Origin: Enterobacter asburiae
Lineage (GTDB): Bacteria > Pseudomonadota > Gammaproteobacteria > Enterobacterales > Enterobacteriaceae
NCBI RefSeq assembly: GCF_008080435.1
Contig: NZ_VRKN01000005.1
Location: 124,001 to 188,000 of the forward strand
Reading direction: 5' to 3'
Length of the DNA: 64,000 nucleotides
Numbering within the stretch: position 1 is the first letter of the stretch; the number at the start of each line of letters is the position of its first letter. The position numbers and the translations under genes were made by a program. This document shows positions 18,828-30,582 of this stretch, one piece after another. The notes below the pieces were generated by a model. It was not told where the DNA came from and did no database searches. It saw only the letters and a list, made by a program, of their open reading frames with translations.

Positions 18828-20123
18828 TTATGCGTTTTGAGTCGTTACGCCTTCGCAGGCGGCGTGGTACTGCTGGAGTATGTCCTGAATGTGGTCGATG
18901 ATGAGTTCCCGTGGCGCTGACTTGAGAGCGCCCTCGCGAACTTTGCTGTACTGCAACGGCAGGTACTGGCTGATCAGCGGCAGAGGAACAGGCTCGTCTG
19001 CCAGATTGCGCACCAGCCGTTCAAAGGCGTCGTCGATCTGGCTGTCCGGCCAGTAGTAGCGCACGCGGTCAGAGTAGCTGTAGCCACGCGCCAGGCGACG
19101 CGCATTGCCGTCACCGTGGTAATGGCTTTGCCAGTATTCCGGGCGATCGAGCATGACGTTTTCCAGCACGTGACGCAGGCCCGAGCTGGCTTTTGCCGGC
19201 AGCAGCTCCTCTTCTATGGCGGCCAGCGAGAACAGCGCTTCGCGCAGGGCGAAGGTCAGGGCAGGGCCAACTTTCAGAATGGCAAAGTGATCGTTGACCA
19301 GCTGGCGCAGCGCCTGCGGCGTCTGGTAGTCGGTGGAGTGCGCTTCAAACACCAGCGTATCGTAGGCTTCAACCATTTTGCTCAGGGCAACGGCTTTCTG
19401 CGGCTGATAGTCGCAGACGTGCGCATGGTCGAACTCCACGCCAGGCTGGACCACCAGGCCAATAATGCGCGGCCAGATGTCGCTTAAGCCTTCCTTTTCG
19501 AACGCGTGGCGGTGCGCTTCAAGCGTGGCGCGGGCCGCGTCCGGCGTGGTGATGGCAAGTTCGGTGAGCGTCTCGTGCGCGCCACCGGGAACCGGCACTT
19601 CCGTGCCGATAACGTAGACCAGATCGGATTCACCAAACTGCTCACGACAGGTCGATTCGGCAATCTTCGCCAGACGTGCGGCGCGCCCGGCGACGATCGC
19701 GTCGGTCAGGGGAACCGGGTCGTCCTCGCATGACATGCTGCAGTCGAGGTGGATCTTTTTGAATCCGGCAGAAACATAGCTTTTGATCAGATCGTCGGCA
19801 TTGGCCATCGCCTGTTCCGAAGGTAGATTTTGCCAGCGGTTAGGGCCCAAATGATCGCCGCCGAGGATCAGCTGCGACGTCGGGAAACCGAGTGACTCGG
19901 CCAGCTGGCAGACAAACCCGTGAAAATCCGCAGGCGTCATGCCGGTATAGCCGCCAAATTGATCCACCTGGTTGGAGGTGGCCTCGATCAGCAGCGGCGA
20001 CTGATGCGAATGCGCGTAACGAATTGCAGCTTCAAGTACCAGCGGATGTGCGGAACAGACGGCATAGATCCCGTATGTATTCCCCCGTTTATGGTGTTCC
20101 ACCATTTCTGTCAGATGTTTCAC
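18828..20123 (-). CDS. kbaZ: KbaZ (AgaZ), tagatose-1,6-bisphosphate aldolase non-catalytic subunit
   Basis: About 431 residues; stabilises and activates KbaY. The sequence [39 protein letters not shown] and [13 protein letters not shown] are near identical to E. coli KbaZ. I place the start at the GTG at 20123 (Val-Lys-His-Leu), because E. coli starts MKHLTEMV and a GGAGAGG lies at good spacing before it. An ATG at 20135 would add four residues, but that ATG lies at the ribosome binding site itself. First gene of the kbaZ-agaVWEFA unit, divergent from agaR. Confidence 0.94.
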   Translation of the reverse strand: MKHLTEMVEHHKRGNTYGIYAVCSAHPLVLEAAIRYAHSHQSPLLIEATSNQVDQFGGYTGMTPADFHGFVCQLAESLGFPTSQLILGGDHLGPNRWQNLPSEQAMANADDLIKSYVSAGFKKIHLDCSMSCEDDPVPLTDAIVAGRAARLAKIAESTCREQFGESDLVYVIGTEVPVPGGAHETLTELAITTPDAARATLEAHRHAFEKEGLSDIWPRIIGLVVQPGVEFDHAHVCDYQPQKAVALSKMVEAYDTLVFEAHSTDYQTPQALRQLVNDHFAILKVGPALTFALREALFSLAAIEEELLPAKASSGLRHVLENVMLDRPEYWQSHYHGDGNARRLARGYSYSDRVRYYWPDSQIDDAFERLVRNLADEPVPLPLISQYLPLQYSKVREGALKSAPRELIIDHIQDILQQYHAACEGVTTQNA

Positions 20124-20374
20124 TTTCCTCTCCATTTCGGATGGTAATGATATCTATCTTTCGTTTTGTTTCATTTAATCCTGCATCATGGTGGTATAAA
20201 AATAAAACGAAAGATAATAGATTTCCGATCTGTTTCACAAAAGAAACATAATGAAAGGTTTCAGCGCAGTGCCGTCTTGCGTAGGGTCGCCAGACAGGGG
20301 TTGCATTCCCGTAAAGGAAAGGCCTTAATAGACAAAAAGAAATGAAACGAAAGACTATTTATTAAGGAGCTCGT
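20124..20374. promoter_or_regulatory. kbaZ / agaR divergent control region with AgaR operators
   Basis: Several copies of the AgaR motif occur: 20156-20176 (ATCTTTCGTTTTGTTTC), 20199-20216 (AAAATAAAACGAAAGATA), and 20335-20353 (AAAGAAATGAAACGAAAGA) near the agaR start. A weaker TTTCACAAAAGAAAC lies at 20232-20246. Their number and divergent layout fit repression of both kbaZ and agaR itself. A good AAGGAG precedes the agaR ATG. Confidence 0.65.
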
Positions 20375-21178
20375 ATGAGCAGCACCGATTCATCCTCGGA
20401 AAAGCGCATCACCGGCACCAGTGAAAGGCGAGAGCAGATCATTCAGCGGTTGCGGGCGCAGGGAAGCGTGCAGGTTAACGATCTGTCTCATCTTTATGGC
20501 GTATCGACGGTGACGATCCGCAACGACCTGGCGTTCCTGGAGAAGCAGGGCATTGCCGTTCGCGCTTACGGCGGGGCACTGATTTGTGAAGGCAACATGC
20601 CGGGCGCTGAGCCTTCGGTGGAGGATAAAAGCTCGCTGAATACGGCGGTTAAGCGCAGTATCGCGCAGGCCGCTGCCGCGCTGATCAAACCCGGGCACCG
20701 TATTATTCTGGACTCCGGCACCACGACGTTTGAAATCGCCCGCATGCTGCGCCAGCACACAGACGTCATTGCGATGACCAACGGGATGAACGTGGCGAAT
20801 GCGTTGCTGGAAGCGGAAGGGGTGGAATTGCTGATGACCGGCGGGCATCTGCGTCGTCAGTCGCAATCCTTCTACGGTGACCAGGCAGAACAGTCGCTAC
20901 AGAATTACCATTTTGACCTGCTGTTCCTGGGCGTTGACGCCATCGATCTCGATCGAGGCGTGAGCACGCACAACGAGGATGAAGCCCGTCTGAATCGCAA
21001 AATGTGCGAGGTGGCGGAGCGTATTATCGTTGTCACTGACTCCAGCAAGTTTAACCGCTCAAGTTTGCATAAAATCATTGATACACAGCGGATTGATATG
21101 ATTATTGTCGATGAAGGTATTCCGGCGGAGAGTCTGGAAGGATTACGGAAAAGCGGGATTGATGTGGTGTTGGTTTAA
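20375..21178 (+). CDS. agaR: AgaR, DeoR-family repressor of the aga regulon
   Basis: 267-residue DeoR-type repressor. The N-terminal helix-turn-helix (about 20-75) reads [20 protein letters not shown] and [14 protein letters not shown]; the C-terminal sugar-phosphate sensor holds [15 protein letters not shown] and [15 protein letters not shown]. It should be released by a GalNAc or galactosamine derivative. It is divergent from kbaZ and is followed by a palindromic repeat and convergent garD. Confidence 0.95.
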   Translation: MSSTDSSSEKRITGTSERREQIIQRLRAQGSVQVNDLSHLYGVSTVTIRNDLAFLEKQGIAVRAYGGALICEGNMPGAEPSVEDKSSLNTAVKRSIAQAAAALIKPGHRIILDSGTTTFEIARMLRQHTDVIAMTNGMNVANALLEAEGVELLMTGGHLRRQSQSFYGDQAEQSLQNYHFDLLFLGVDAIDLDRGVSTHNEDEARLNRKMCEVAERIIVVTDSSKFNRSSLHKIIDTQRIDMIIVDEGIPAESLEGLRKSGIDVVLV

Positions 21179-21186
21179 GTTTTTTA

Positions 21187-21220
21187 CCCTCTCCCCGATG
21201 GGGAGAGGGCAGGATGAGGG
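21187..21220. repeat. CCCTCTCCCC/GGGGAGAGGG palindromic repeat, copy 1
   Basis: A 23-bp palindrome (21187-21209) followed by AGGATGAGGG fills the gap between the convergent genes agaR and garD. It belongs to the same family as copies near 38.2, 42.1, 50.8, 52.3, 58.6 and 58.7 kb. Confidence 0.8.
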
Positions 21221-21223
21221 AAA

Positions 21224-22795
21224 TCACGTCACCGGTGCCGGGTTAAACACCGCCAGCTGGTTATGTAATCCCCATTGATCGGAGAAGGTTTTCTTCCGTC
21301 CGCTCGCCACGTCAAGAATGAAGTGGAACAGTTTCCAGCCCACATCCTCAATGCTCTCTTCTCCGGTGGCGATGGTGCCCGCGTTGATGTCCATTAAGTC
21401 ATACCAGCGGTTTGCCAGCTCGGTGCGGGTCGCCATTTTAATCACCGGAACCGCCATCAGGCCATACGGCGTGCCGCGCCCTGTGGTAAAGACCTGTACC
21501 GTAATGCCGGATGCCACCTGCTGCGTGCCGCAAACGAAATCGCTGGCAGGTGTTGCGGCGTAGATCAGGCCGCGCTTGGTCGGTCGCTGGCCCGGAGAGA
21601 GCACTTCCACAATCGCGCTCTGACCGGATTTGGCAATCGACCCGAGGGCTTTTTCCACCACGTTTGCCAGGCCGCCTTTTTTGTTCCCCGGAGAGGGGTT
21701 GGCGCTGCGGTCGGTTTTGCCCATATCGAGATAGTTATCGTACCAGGCCATCTCTTCCAGCAGGCGTTTGCCCACCTCTTCATTAACGGCGCGTGGCGTG
21801 AGCAGATGGATGGCGTCACGCACTTCTGTCACCTCGGAAAACATCACCGTGGCGCCGCAGCGAACAAGCAGATCGGACGCATAGCCCACCGCCGGGTTGG
21901 CCGTCACGCCGGAAAATGCATCGCTGCCGCCGCACTGAGTGCCCACCACCAGTCCCGAAGCCGGGCACGTTTCACGCTGGCGGCGGTTAAGTTTGTCGAG
22001 ATGGCGCTCTGCCACCTGCAGAATATCGTCGACCATTGAGCGGAAACCAACGTGGCGTTCGTCCTGCAGGCGCACGATGCTGGCCTCGTCTGCCGGAATG
22101 GCTTTGACATCTTCGGTGCCCTGCAGCAGGCGCTCTGGCTGCAATTTTTCACACCCCAGACCGATGACCATCACCTCGCCGCCAAAGTTCGGGTTCAGGG
22201 CGATATTGTGAATGGTACGGATAGGCACCACGGCAGCGGGTGCGTTAATCGCCACGCCGCAGCCGTAGAGGTGGTTCAGGCCCACCACGCCGTCGACGTT
22301 CGGGTATTTCGGCAGCAGATCGCGTTCGATGATTTTCACCACGTAATCCACTACGCCCGCCACGCAGTGCACGCTGGTAGTGATGCCGAGCAGATTCTTG
22401 GTGCCGACGCTGCCGTCCGCATTGCGGTAGCCTTCGAAGGTATAGCCCTCCAGCGGAGGAAGCGGTTCCGGCACGCGGGTCGCCAGCGGAAGCGTGTTCA
22501 GCGGCGGCGCTTCTGGCAGCGTCACCAGTGATTCCTCAACCCAGGTGCCCTGTGGTATAGAGCGAACGGCATAGCCGATGACTTCACCGTAACGTACGAT
22601 TTCGCTTTTAGCAGGGATATCCACCAGGGCGACTTTATGTCCCTGTGGAATATGCTCACTCAGTTCCAGCCCGTCCGGGAAGCGGGTACCCGCCTTTAAG
22701 CCATTGTCGTTGACAATAATCGCCACATTATCGGTGTCGTGTACTTTTATATAAAACGCCGTCGGCGATGCCTGTCGAATTTCAATGTCGGCCAT
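21224..22795 (-). CDS. garD: GarD, galactarate dehydratase
   Basis: 523-residue member of the UxaA/GarD family that dehydrates galactarate to 5-keto-4-deoxyglucarate. The N-terminal SAF-like domain (about 1-90; [20 protein letters not shown]) and the large catalytic part ([40 protein letters not shown]) are present. Same length as E. coli GarD. Divergent from garL-garR, the next pathway steps. CdaR is the expected activator but is not in the window. Confidence 0.95.
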   Translation of the reverse strand: MADIEIRQASPTAFYIKVHDTDNVAIIVNDNGLKAGTRFPDGLELSEHIPQGHKVALVDIPAKSEIVRYGEVIGYAVRSIPQGTWVEESLVTLPEAPPLNTLPLATRVPEPLPPLEGYTFEGYRNADGSVGTKNLLGITTSVHCVAGVVDYVVKIIERDLLPKYPNVDGVVGLNHLYGCGVAINAPAAVVPIRTIHNIALNPNFGGEVMVIGLGCEKLQPERLLQGTEDVKAIPADEASIVRLQDERHVGFRSMVDDILQVAERHLDKLNRRQRETCPASGLVVGTQCGGSDAFSGVTANPAVGYASDLLVRCGATVMFSEVTEVRDAIHLLTPRAVNEEVGKRLLEEMAWYDNYLDMGKTDRSANPSPGNKKGGLANVVEKALGSIAKSGQSAIVEVLSPGQRPTKRGLIYAATPASDFVCGTQQVASGITVQVFTTGRGTPYGLMAVPVIKMATRTELANRWYDLMDINAGTIATGEESIEDVGWKLFHFILDVASGRKKTFSDQWGLHNQLAVFNPAPVT

Positions 22796-23169
22796 TGTTC
22801 AGTATTCTCCAGCAAAGTGTCTGATAATAAATTCAGCCAATTTTCTAATGGTAGAAATAAATACGCGGCTTTCAGAAATAAAGCATGTCAGCATAGGGGG
22901 CATGAAAATGTGATCTCGATCGCTCCCGAACCAGTAATCCCTGATTCTGTGCATTAGCGCCCAGTGCCTTGTGCATATGCAAAAATTTTTATCAAAATGT
23001 ACCGCAATGCTTGAGCATTAAAACAATGTGCGGGCGTGGATTGCGTCTTATACTGAATGACGATTTTATAACGCCAAAATACGTCAGAATAATAAATATA
23101 ATGCTGGCGCGGTGTCTGAATAAATAAAATGATACTGAAAAAGGCTGCGGAATAAAAAAGGTAAATACG
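22796..23169. promoter_or_regulatory. Divergent garD / garL control region (374 bp)
   Basis: AT-rich non-coding gap that must contain the promoters for garD and garL. I see a TGTGA half-site at 22908-22913 without a clear partner. No sure CdaR site, gene or RNA can be named from the sequence alone. Confidence 0.4.
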
Positions 23170-23940
23170 ATGAGTAACGATATCTTCCCGAATAAATTTA
23201 AAGCGGCCCTCGCGGCGCACCAGATTCAGATTGGCTGCTGGTCCGCGCTGGCAAATCCTATCAGTACCGAAGTGCTGGGCCTGGCCGGTTTCGACTGGCT
23301 GGTGCTGGACGGTGAACATGCGCCGAACGATATCAGCACGTTTATTCCGCAGCTGATGGCGCTGAAAGGCAGCCACAGCGCCCCTGTGGTGCGTGTTCCA
23401 ACCAACGAGCCGGTGATCGTCAAGCGACTGCTGGATATCGGCTTCTACAACTTCCTGATCCCGTTTGTGGAAACGGAAGAACAAGCGGCACTGGCCGTAG
23501 CCTCAACGCGCTATCCGCCAGAAGGGATCCGCGGCGTTTCCGTTTCGCATCGCGCCAATATGTTTGGCACCGTGCCGGACTACTTCGCGCAGTCTAATAA
23601 CAACATCACCATTCTGGTTCAGATTGAGAGCCAGCAGGGCGTTGATAACGTCGACGCCATTGCAGCCACAAACGGCGTGGACGGTATCTTCGTCGGCCCA
23701 AGCGATCTGGCTGCCGCCTTTGGCCATCTGGGTAACGCCAGCCATCCTGACGTGCAGCGTGCGATCCAGCACATCTTTGCCCGCGCTAAAGCACACGGCA
23801 AACCCTGCGGCATTCTGGCGCCGGTTGAGGCTGATGCCCGTCGCTATCTGGAGTGGGGAGCCACGTTTGTTGCCGTCGGCAGCGACCTCGGCGTATTCCG
23901 CTCGGCCACGCAGAAATTAGCGGACGCTTTTAAAAAATAA
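23170..23940 (+). CDS. garL: GarL, 5-keto-4-deoxy-D-glucarate aldolase
   Basis: 256-residue class II (HpaI-like) aldolase that cleaves 5-keto-4-deoxyglucarate to pyruvate and tartronate semialdehyde. Motifs: [39 protein letters not shown] and [18 protein letters not shown], the metal-binding Glu and Asp region of the HpcH/HpaI family. Length matches E. coli. garR follows after 21 bp. Confidence 0.95.
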   Translation: MSNDIFPNKFKAALAAHQIQIGCWSALANPISTEVLGLAGFDWLVLDGEHAPNDISTFIPQLMALKGSHSAPVVRVPTNEPVIVKRLLDIGFYNFLIPFVETEEQAALAVASTRYPPEGIRGVSVSHRANMFGTVPDYFAQSNNNITILVQIESQQGVDNVDAIAATNGVDGIFVGPSDLAAAFGHLGNASHPDVQRAIQHIFARAKAHGKPCGILAPVEADARRYLEWGATFVAVGSDLGVFRSATQKLADAFKK

Positions 23941-23961
23941 CCATCATTGAGGAAACAGATT

Positions 23962-24852
23962 ATGACGCTGAAAGTGGGTTTTATTGGCCTGGGGATCATG
24001 GGTAAACCAATGAGTAAGAACCTCATCAAAGCGGGTTACTCACTGGTGGTATCCGATCATAATTCGCAGGCCGTGGCGGAGGTGATGGCGGCGGGTGCAG
24101 AAACGGCCACCACCGCCAAAGCCATTGCCGAGCAGTGCGACGTCATCATCACCATGCTGCCAAACTCCCCGCATGTTAAAGAGGTTGCGCTGGGTGAAAA
24201 CGGTATTATCGACGGTGCGAAGCCGGGCCTGGTGTTAATCGATATGAGCTCTATTGCGCCGCTCGCAAGCCGTGAAATCAGCGAGGCGTTAAAAGCGAAG
24301 GGCGTCGATATGCTGGATGCGCCGGTCAGCGGGGGGGAGCCGAAAGCGATCGACGGCACGCTGTCGGTGATGGTAGGCGGTGATAAAGCCGTTTTCGATA
24401 GATTTTACGACCTGATGAAAGCCATGGCGGGTTCCGTGGTGCATACCGGGGACATCGGGGCGGGTAACGTGACCAAGCTGGCAAACCAGGTGATTGTGGC
24501 GCTGAACATTGCCGCCATGTCTGAAGCGCTGACGCTGGCAACCAAAGCGGGCGTAAACCCGGATCTGGTCTATCAGGCCATTCGCGGTGGTCTGGCGGGC
24601 AGTACCGTGCTGGATGCCAAAGCGCCAATGGTTATGGACAGAAATTTCAAACCCGGTTTCCGCATCGACCTGCATATCAAAGATCTGGCGAACGCGCTGG
24701 ATACGTCACACGGCGTGGGCGCTCAGCTGCCGCTGACCGCGGCGGTCATGGAGATGATGCAGGCGCTGCGCGCCGATGGCCTGGGCACGGCCGATCACAG
24801 CGCGATTGCATGCTACTACGAAAAGCTGGCGAAGGTGGAAGTGGCGCGTTAA
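23962..24852 (+). CDS. garR: GarR, tartronate semialdehyde reductase
   Basis: 296-residue beta-hydroxyacid dehydrogenase that reduces tartronate semialdehyde to D-glycerate with NAD(P)H. The Rossmann loop VGFIGLGIMGKPMSKNLIKA, the substrate motif DAPVSGGEPKAIDGTLSVMV and the catalytic-lysine region GAGNVTKLANQVIVALN are all present. The start is the ATG at 23962 with GAGGAAA upstream; the earlier in-frame ATG at 23947 precedes that ribosome binding site. An in-frame run of seven G occurs at 24331-24337. Only about 20 bp separate its stop from the rnpB promoter; garK, which follows in K-12, is missing. Confidence 0.95.
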   Translation: MTLKVGFIGLGIMGKPMSKNLIKAGYSLVVSDHNSQAVAEVMAAGAETATTAKAIAEQCDVIITMLPNSPHVKEVALGENGIIDGAKPGLVLIDMSSIAPLASREISEALKAKGVDMLDAPVSGGEPKAIDGTLSVMVGGDKAVFDRFYDLMKAMAGSVVHTGDIGAGNVTKLANQVIVALNIAAMSEALTLATKAGVNPDLVYQAIRGGLAGSTVLDAKAPMVMDRNFKPGFRIDLHIKDLANALDTSHGVGAQLPLTAAVMEMMQALRADGLGTADHSAIACYYEKLAKVEVAR

Positions 24853-24875
24853 TCACGTCTGGCCCACACCTGAGG

Positions 24876-24904
24876 GTGACAGCGGCGCGCAAACCCTCTA
24901 TACT
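24876..24904 (+). promoter_or_regulatory. rnpB promoter
   Basis: A -35 box GTGACA (24876-24881) and -10 box TATACT (24899-24904) with 17-bp spacing precede a GC-rich discriminator (GCGCGCC), the stable-RNA promoter pattern. The RNA start at 24912 fits. Confidence 0.85.
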
Positions 24905-24911
24905 GCGCGCC

Positions 24912-25288
<377 letters not shown>

Positions 25289-25293
25289 TCTTA

Positions 25294-25320
25294 GAAAACC
25301 CCGCTTCGGCGGGGTTTTTG
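25294..25320 (+). terminator. rnpB terminator
   Basis: The stem AACCCCGC/GCGGGGTT with a TTCG tetraloop is followed by a T run (25298-25319), a textbook intrinsic terminator directly after rnpB. Confidence 0.92.
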
Positions 25321-25330
25321 CTTTCTGGGG

Positions 25331-25367
25331 TTGTAGACCAGGGTAAGCGCAGCGCCACCCGGCACCG
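25331..25367. repeat. Half REP-like sequence
   Basis: GGGTAAGCGCAGCGCCACCCGG resembles one arm pair of the REP elements seen at 40.0, 46.0 and 56.4 kb. No coding feature overlaps it. Confidence 0.5.
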
Positions 25368-25897
25368 GACAAACGACATCAATTCTCATATTTGCGATGT
25401 TAAGCACATTTCACTGTTTTTATCCCTTCAGTATCGCTCCTGCATCTGTAGACGATCGCCATCACAAAATTTCACGCTAAAAAACAGACGATTTTCAGTA
25501 TTGGTAATTTGTTATGATTGTTACTTTAATGATCGCGAAACTTTTCTCGTTTGATATGCATATATTGAATTCAGATACATTTCTCCCGTGAATATGTGAC
25601 GTATTCCACTCTTTTCCGTCAGCCTGAAAATTCGCGTCGGAAAAAATTGATAAATTGAAAGAATGTTTCAAACAAATAGCGGTTATTTATTGGCCTTTAA
25701 TTGCCTGAAATATCGTCTTTATTGATTTTTTCCAGACGGTAAAATTTATCCGGGTTATCGCCATAAAATAAATTTATTACCGCTATTTTTGTTGATCAAT
25801 ATCAGCGTGGTAGCATATTTATTACTATGTATCTTTTTGATAGGTAAGGGTTTTAATGGTTTATTGCTGTGCGGGGTAAGGGTCCTGGAAAGCAAAT
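25368..25897. other. Long AT-rich upstream region of tdcA, no gene seen
   Basis: About 530 bp with many A/T runs and no convincing reading frame or RNA. In K-12 this side of tdcA carries the small divergent gene tdcR; I cannot recognise a homologue here. The bendable AT-rich DNA fits the IHF-dependent architecture known for the E. coli tdc promoter, but no specific IHF site is claimed. Confidence 0.4.
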
Positions 25898-25941
25898 TGT
25901 GAGTAACAGCACATACCCCTTCAAACATTATTTAGTAGAAT
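25898..25941 (+). promoter_or_regulatory. CRP site and -10 box of the tdcA promoter
   Basis: TGTGAGTAACAGCACA at 25898-25913 matches the CRP consensus TGTGA-N6-TCACA at 9 of 10 positions. A TAGAAT box at 25936-25941 would put the start near 25948, so the CRP site is centred at about -42, the class II geometry known for E. coli tdcA. Catabolite control is therefore expected. Confidence 0.7.
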
Positions 25942-25975
25942 TCACCCCGTCATAGGGAAATAAGCGCAGAATATT

Positions 25976-26896
25976 ATGAACACTATTATTCTACCGAAAA
26001 CACAGCACCTCGTGGTATTTCAGGAAGTCATTAAAAGTGGCTCCATAGGTTCTGCAGCAAGACAGCTGGGCCTGACGCAGCCCGCCGTCAGCAAAATCAT
26101 CAGCGATATTGAGTCCTACTTCGGCGTGGAAGTGATGGTGCGTAAAAATACCGGCGTAAAACTCACTGCCGCGGGCCAGGTTCTGCTCTCGTACTCAGAG
26201 TCGATCACCCGCGAAATGAAAAATATGGTGAGTGAGATTAACAGCCTGAGTTTCAGCACCGTTATGGACGTCTCCTTTGGTTACCCGTCGCTGATCGGCT
26301 TTACCTTCCTGTCTGAGATGATCAAAAAATTTAAGGAAGTGTTCCCGAAAGCACGCGTCTCGATGTATGAAGCCCAGCTCTCATCTTTCCTTCCGGCCAT
26401 TCGCGACGGTCGTCTGGATTTCGCTATCGGCACGCTGAGTGATGAAATGCTGTTGCAGGATCTGCACGTCGAACCGCTGTTTGAGTCCGAGTTTGTGCTG
26501 GTCGCCAGCAAAACGCGAACGTGCACCGGCCCGACGACACTGGCATCACTCACGCACGAGCAGTGGGTGATGCCGCAAACCGATATGGGCTACTACAAAG
26601 AACTTCTGACCACCCTACAAGACAACCACATCAGCATCGAAAACATCGTCCAGACCGATTCCGTCGTCACCATTTATAACCTTGTGCTGAATGCCGATTA
26701 TCTGACGGTCATTCCCCGCGACATGATTGCTCCATTCGGTTCTGACCAGTTTATTGTGCTGCCTGTGGAAGATGAATTACCCGTGGCGCGTTATGCCGCC
26801 GTGTGGTCAAAAAATTACAGGATTAAGAAATCGGCGTCAGTATTAGTTGAGCTGGCAAAACAATATTCGTCGATGAATATCGAAAGACGACGATGA
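25976..26896 (+). CDS. tdcA: TdcA, LysR-family activator of the tdc operon
   Basis: 306-residue LysR regulator, first gene of the anaerobic threonine operon. The helix-turn-helix is at about 20-65 (SIGSAARQLGLTQPAVSKII), and the effector domain follows. E. coli TdcA has 312 residues. It activates its own operon under anaerobic, low-glucose conditions together with CRP and IHF. tdcB begins 101 bp downstream. Confidence 0.95.
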   Translation: MNTIILPKTQHLVVFQEVIKSGSIGSAARQLGLTQPAVSKIISDIESYFGVEVMVRKNTGVKLTAAGQVLLSYSESITREMKNMVSEINSLSFSTVMDVSFGYPSLIGFTFLSEMIKKFKEVFPKARVSMYEAQLSSFLPAIRDGRLDFAIGTLSDEMLLQDLHVEPLFESEFVLVASKTRTCTGPTTLASLTHEQWVMPQTDMGYYKELLTTLQDNHISIENIVQTDSVVTIYNLVLNADYLTVIPRDMIAPFGSDQFIVLPVEDELPVARYAAVWSKNYRIKKSASVLVELAKQYSSMNIERRR

Positions 26897-26997
26897 ATAA
26901 TTAGTATCCATTTTAAAAACACCCAGAGCGTTAATGTGTTAACGCGCTGATACCCTGACTTTGCCTGAAAAGAATGAATTATTATAACGAGGATATT

Positions 26998-27987
26998 ATG
27001 CATATTACCTACGATCTCCCGGTAACGATTGAAGATATTCAGGACGCCAGAAAACGACTGGCAGGTAAAATATATAAAACCGGTATGCCACGCTCAAATT
27101 ATCTCAGCGAACGTTGTAAGGGCGAAATATTCCTGAAGTTTGAGAACATGCAGCGTACCGGCTCGTTTAAGATCCGCGGCGCGTTTAACAAATTAAGCTC
27201 GCTGACCGACGCTGAAAAACGCAAAGGCGTTGTCGCCTGCTCCGCAGGAAACCACGCTCAAGGTGTATCCCTCTCCTGCGCCATGCTTGGTATCGACGGC
27301 AAAGTGGTGATGCCGATGGGCGCGCCGAAATCCAAGGTTGCTGCGACGCGCGACTACTCGGCGGAAGTGGTGCTGCACGGCGAGAACTTCAACGACACCA
27401 TCGCCAAAGTCAGCGAAATCGTCGAGATGGAAGGGCGTATTTTTATTCCACCTTATGATGATGCCAAAGTGATCGCCGGGCAGGGCACCATTGGTCTGGA
27501 AATTCTCGAAGATTTATACGACGTGGATAATGTCATTGTGCCTATCGGCGGTGGTGGTTTAATTGCCGGGATTGCGACGGCAATTAAATCCATCAACCCC
27601 ACCATTAATATCATCGGCGTGCAGTCAGAAAATGTTCACGGCATGGCGGCATCGTATCAGGTCGGAGAAATAATGAGCCATCGCGTTACCGGCACGCTGG
27701 CCGACGGTTGTGATGTTTCTCGTCCCGGTAATTTACCGTTCGAAATTGTTCGCGAGCTGGTTGATGACATTGTGCTGGTCAGCGAAGACAACATTCGCGA
27801 CAGCATGATCGCGCTTATTCAGCGAAATAAAGTGGTGACGGAAGGGGCCGGCGCGCTGGCCTGTGCCGCGTTATTAAGCGGCAAACTTGATCACTATATT
27901 CAGGGGCGTAAAACCGTCTGCATTATTTCCGGCGGCAATATCGACCTTTCCCGTGTTTCCCAAATTACCGGCTTCGTTGACGCATAA
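26998..27987 (+). CDS. tdcB: TdcB, catabolic threonine dehydratase
   Basis: 329-residue fold-type II PLP enzyme that deaminates threonine (and serine) to 2-ketobutyrate. The PLP lysine is Lys58 in [12 protein letters not shown], and [13 protein letters not shown] is the phosphate-binding glycine loop. No C-terminal ACT regulatory domain, consistent with the AMP-activated catabolic form rather than IlvA. The ATG at 26998 has ACGAGG upstream and equals the E. coli start. Confidence 0.97.
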   Translation: MHITYDLPVTIEDIQDARKRLAGKIYKTGMPRSNYLSERCKGEIFLKFENMQRTGSFKIRGAFNKLSSLTDAEKRKGVVACSAGNHAQGVSLSCAMLGIDGKVVMPMGAPKSKVAATRDYSAEVVLHGENFNDTIAKVSEIVEMEGRIFIPPYDDAKVIAGQGTIGLEILEDLYDVDNVIVPIGGGGLIAGIATAIKSINPTINIIGVQSENVHGMAASYQVGEIMSHRVTGTLADGCDVSRPGNLPFEIVRELVDDIVLVSEDNIRDSMIALIQRNKVVTEGAGALACAALLSGKLDHYIQGRKTVCIISGGNIDLSRVSQITGFVDA

Positions 27988-27993
27988 AGGTGA

Positions 27994-29328
<1,335 letters not shown>

Positions 29329-29355
29329 CCCATTGCTCAGGAAGAGCGGAGTCAC

Positions 29356-30567
29356 ATGATGATTGAGTTTCCGGTTGTACTGGTTATTAACTGCGGATCG
29401 TCCTCTGTTAAGTTTTCGGTGCTCGACGCCAGCAGCTGTGATGCCCTGATGACGGGCATTGCAGACGGTATCAATACTGAAAAGGCCTTTATTTCCGTGA
29501 ACGGGGGTGAGCCAGCCAGACTGGCTCACCAGGACTACGAAGGGGCGCTGGCTGCCATCGCCCTGGAGCTGGAGAAGCGGAACCTGATGAGCAGCGTGGC
29601 CTTAATTGGCCACCGCATTGCGCACGGCGGCGACCTCTTCAGCGAGTCGACCCTGATCACAGAACAGGTTATCGAGCAGATCCGCCAGGTCTCACCGCTG
29701 GCACCACTGCATAACTACGCCAACCTGAACGGCGTGGAAGCGGCAGAGCGCCTGTTCCCGGGCGTGCAGCAGGTGGCGGTATTTGATACCAGCTTCCACC
29801 AGACGCTGCCGCCGCAGGCGTATCTGTACGGATTGCCGTACCGCTATTTTGAAGCGCTGGGCGTGCGTCGCTACGGTTTCCACGGGACCTCTCACCGTTA
29901 CGTGGCCGCGCAGGCGCATACGCTTCTCGGGCTGTCCCCCGATGACAGCGGCCTGGTGATTGCCCATCTCGGCAACGGGGCGTCCATCTGCGCGGTGCGC
30001 AATGGCGAAAGCGTCGATACCTCTATGGGGATGACGCCGCTGGAAGGGCTGGTGATGGGTACGCGCTGCGGCGACGTGGACTTCGGCGCGATGGCGTGGA
30101 TTGCCCAGCAGACCGGCCAGTCGTTCGAGGATCTGGAGCGCGTGGTCAATAAAGAGTCCGGGTTGCTGGGGATCTCCGGCATCTCCTCCGATTTACGCGC
30201 GCTGGAGAAAGCCTGGCACGAAGGCAATGAGCGGGCGCAGCTGGCTATCCATACCTTCGTTCACCGCATTGCGCGACATATCGCCGGGCACGCGGCGTCG
30301 CTGCACCGCCTGGATGGGGTGGTCTTTACCGGCGGCATTGGCGAAAACTCGAAACTTGTCCGCGGGCTGGTGGCGGAGCATCTGAAAGTGTTCGGCATCC
30401 GCCTCGACGACGCCAAAAATGCCCTGCCGGGCAGCGCGGGTGAGCGCGTGATCTCCACCGAGTCGTCCCGCGTGGCCTGCGCGGTTATCCCTACCAACGA
30501 AGAAAAAATGATCGCGCTGGACGCCCTCCGTCTTGGGAAGGTTACTCCGGCCGCGGCTTACGCCTGA
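29356..30567 (+). CDS. tdcD: TdcD, propionate/acetate kinase
   Basis: 403-residue ASKHA-fold kinase that makes ATP from propionyl phosphate, the energy-yielding step of threonine fermentation. Phosphate-1 motif [16 protein letters not shown] at the N-terminus; [24 protein letters not shown] and FTGGIGENS are the further acetate-kinase motifs. Tandem ATGs occur at 29356 and 29359; E. coli has 402 residues. It is 27 bp downstream of tdcC and 15 bp before tdcE. Confidence 0.96.
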   Translation: MMIEFPVVLVINCGSSSVKFSVLDASSCDALMTGIADGINTEKAFISVNGGEPARLAHQDYEGALAAIALELEKRNLMSSVALIGHRIAHGGDLFSESTLITEQVIEQIRQVSPLAPLHNYANLNGVEAAERLFPGVQQVAVFDTSFHQTLPPQAYLYGLPYRYFEALGVRRYGFHGTSHRYVAAQAHTLLGLSPDDSGLVIAHLGNGASICAVRNGESVDTSMGMTPLEGLVMGTRCGDVDFGAMAWIAQQTGQSFEDLERVVNKESGLLGISGISSDLRALEKAWHEGNERAQLAIHTFVHRIARHIAGHAASLHRLDGVVFTGGIGENSKLVRGLVAEHLKVFGIRLDDAKNALPGSAGERVISTESSRVACAVIPTNEEKMIALDALRLGKVTPAAAYA

Positions 30568-30582
30568 TAAAGCGAGAATCAA

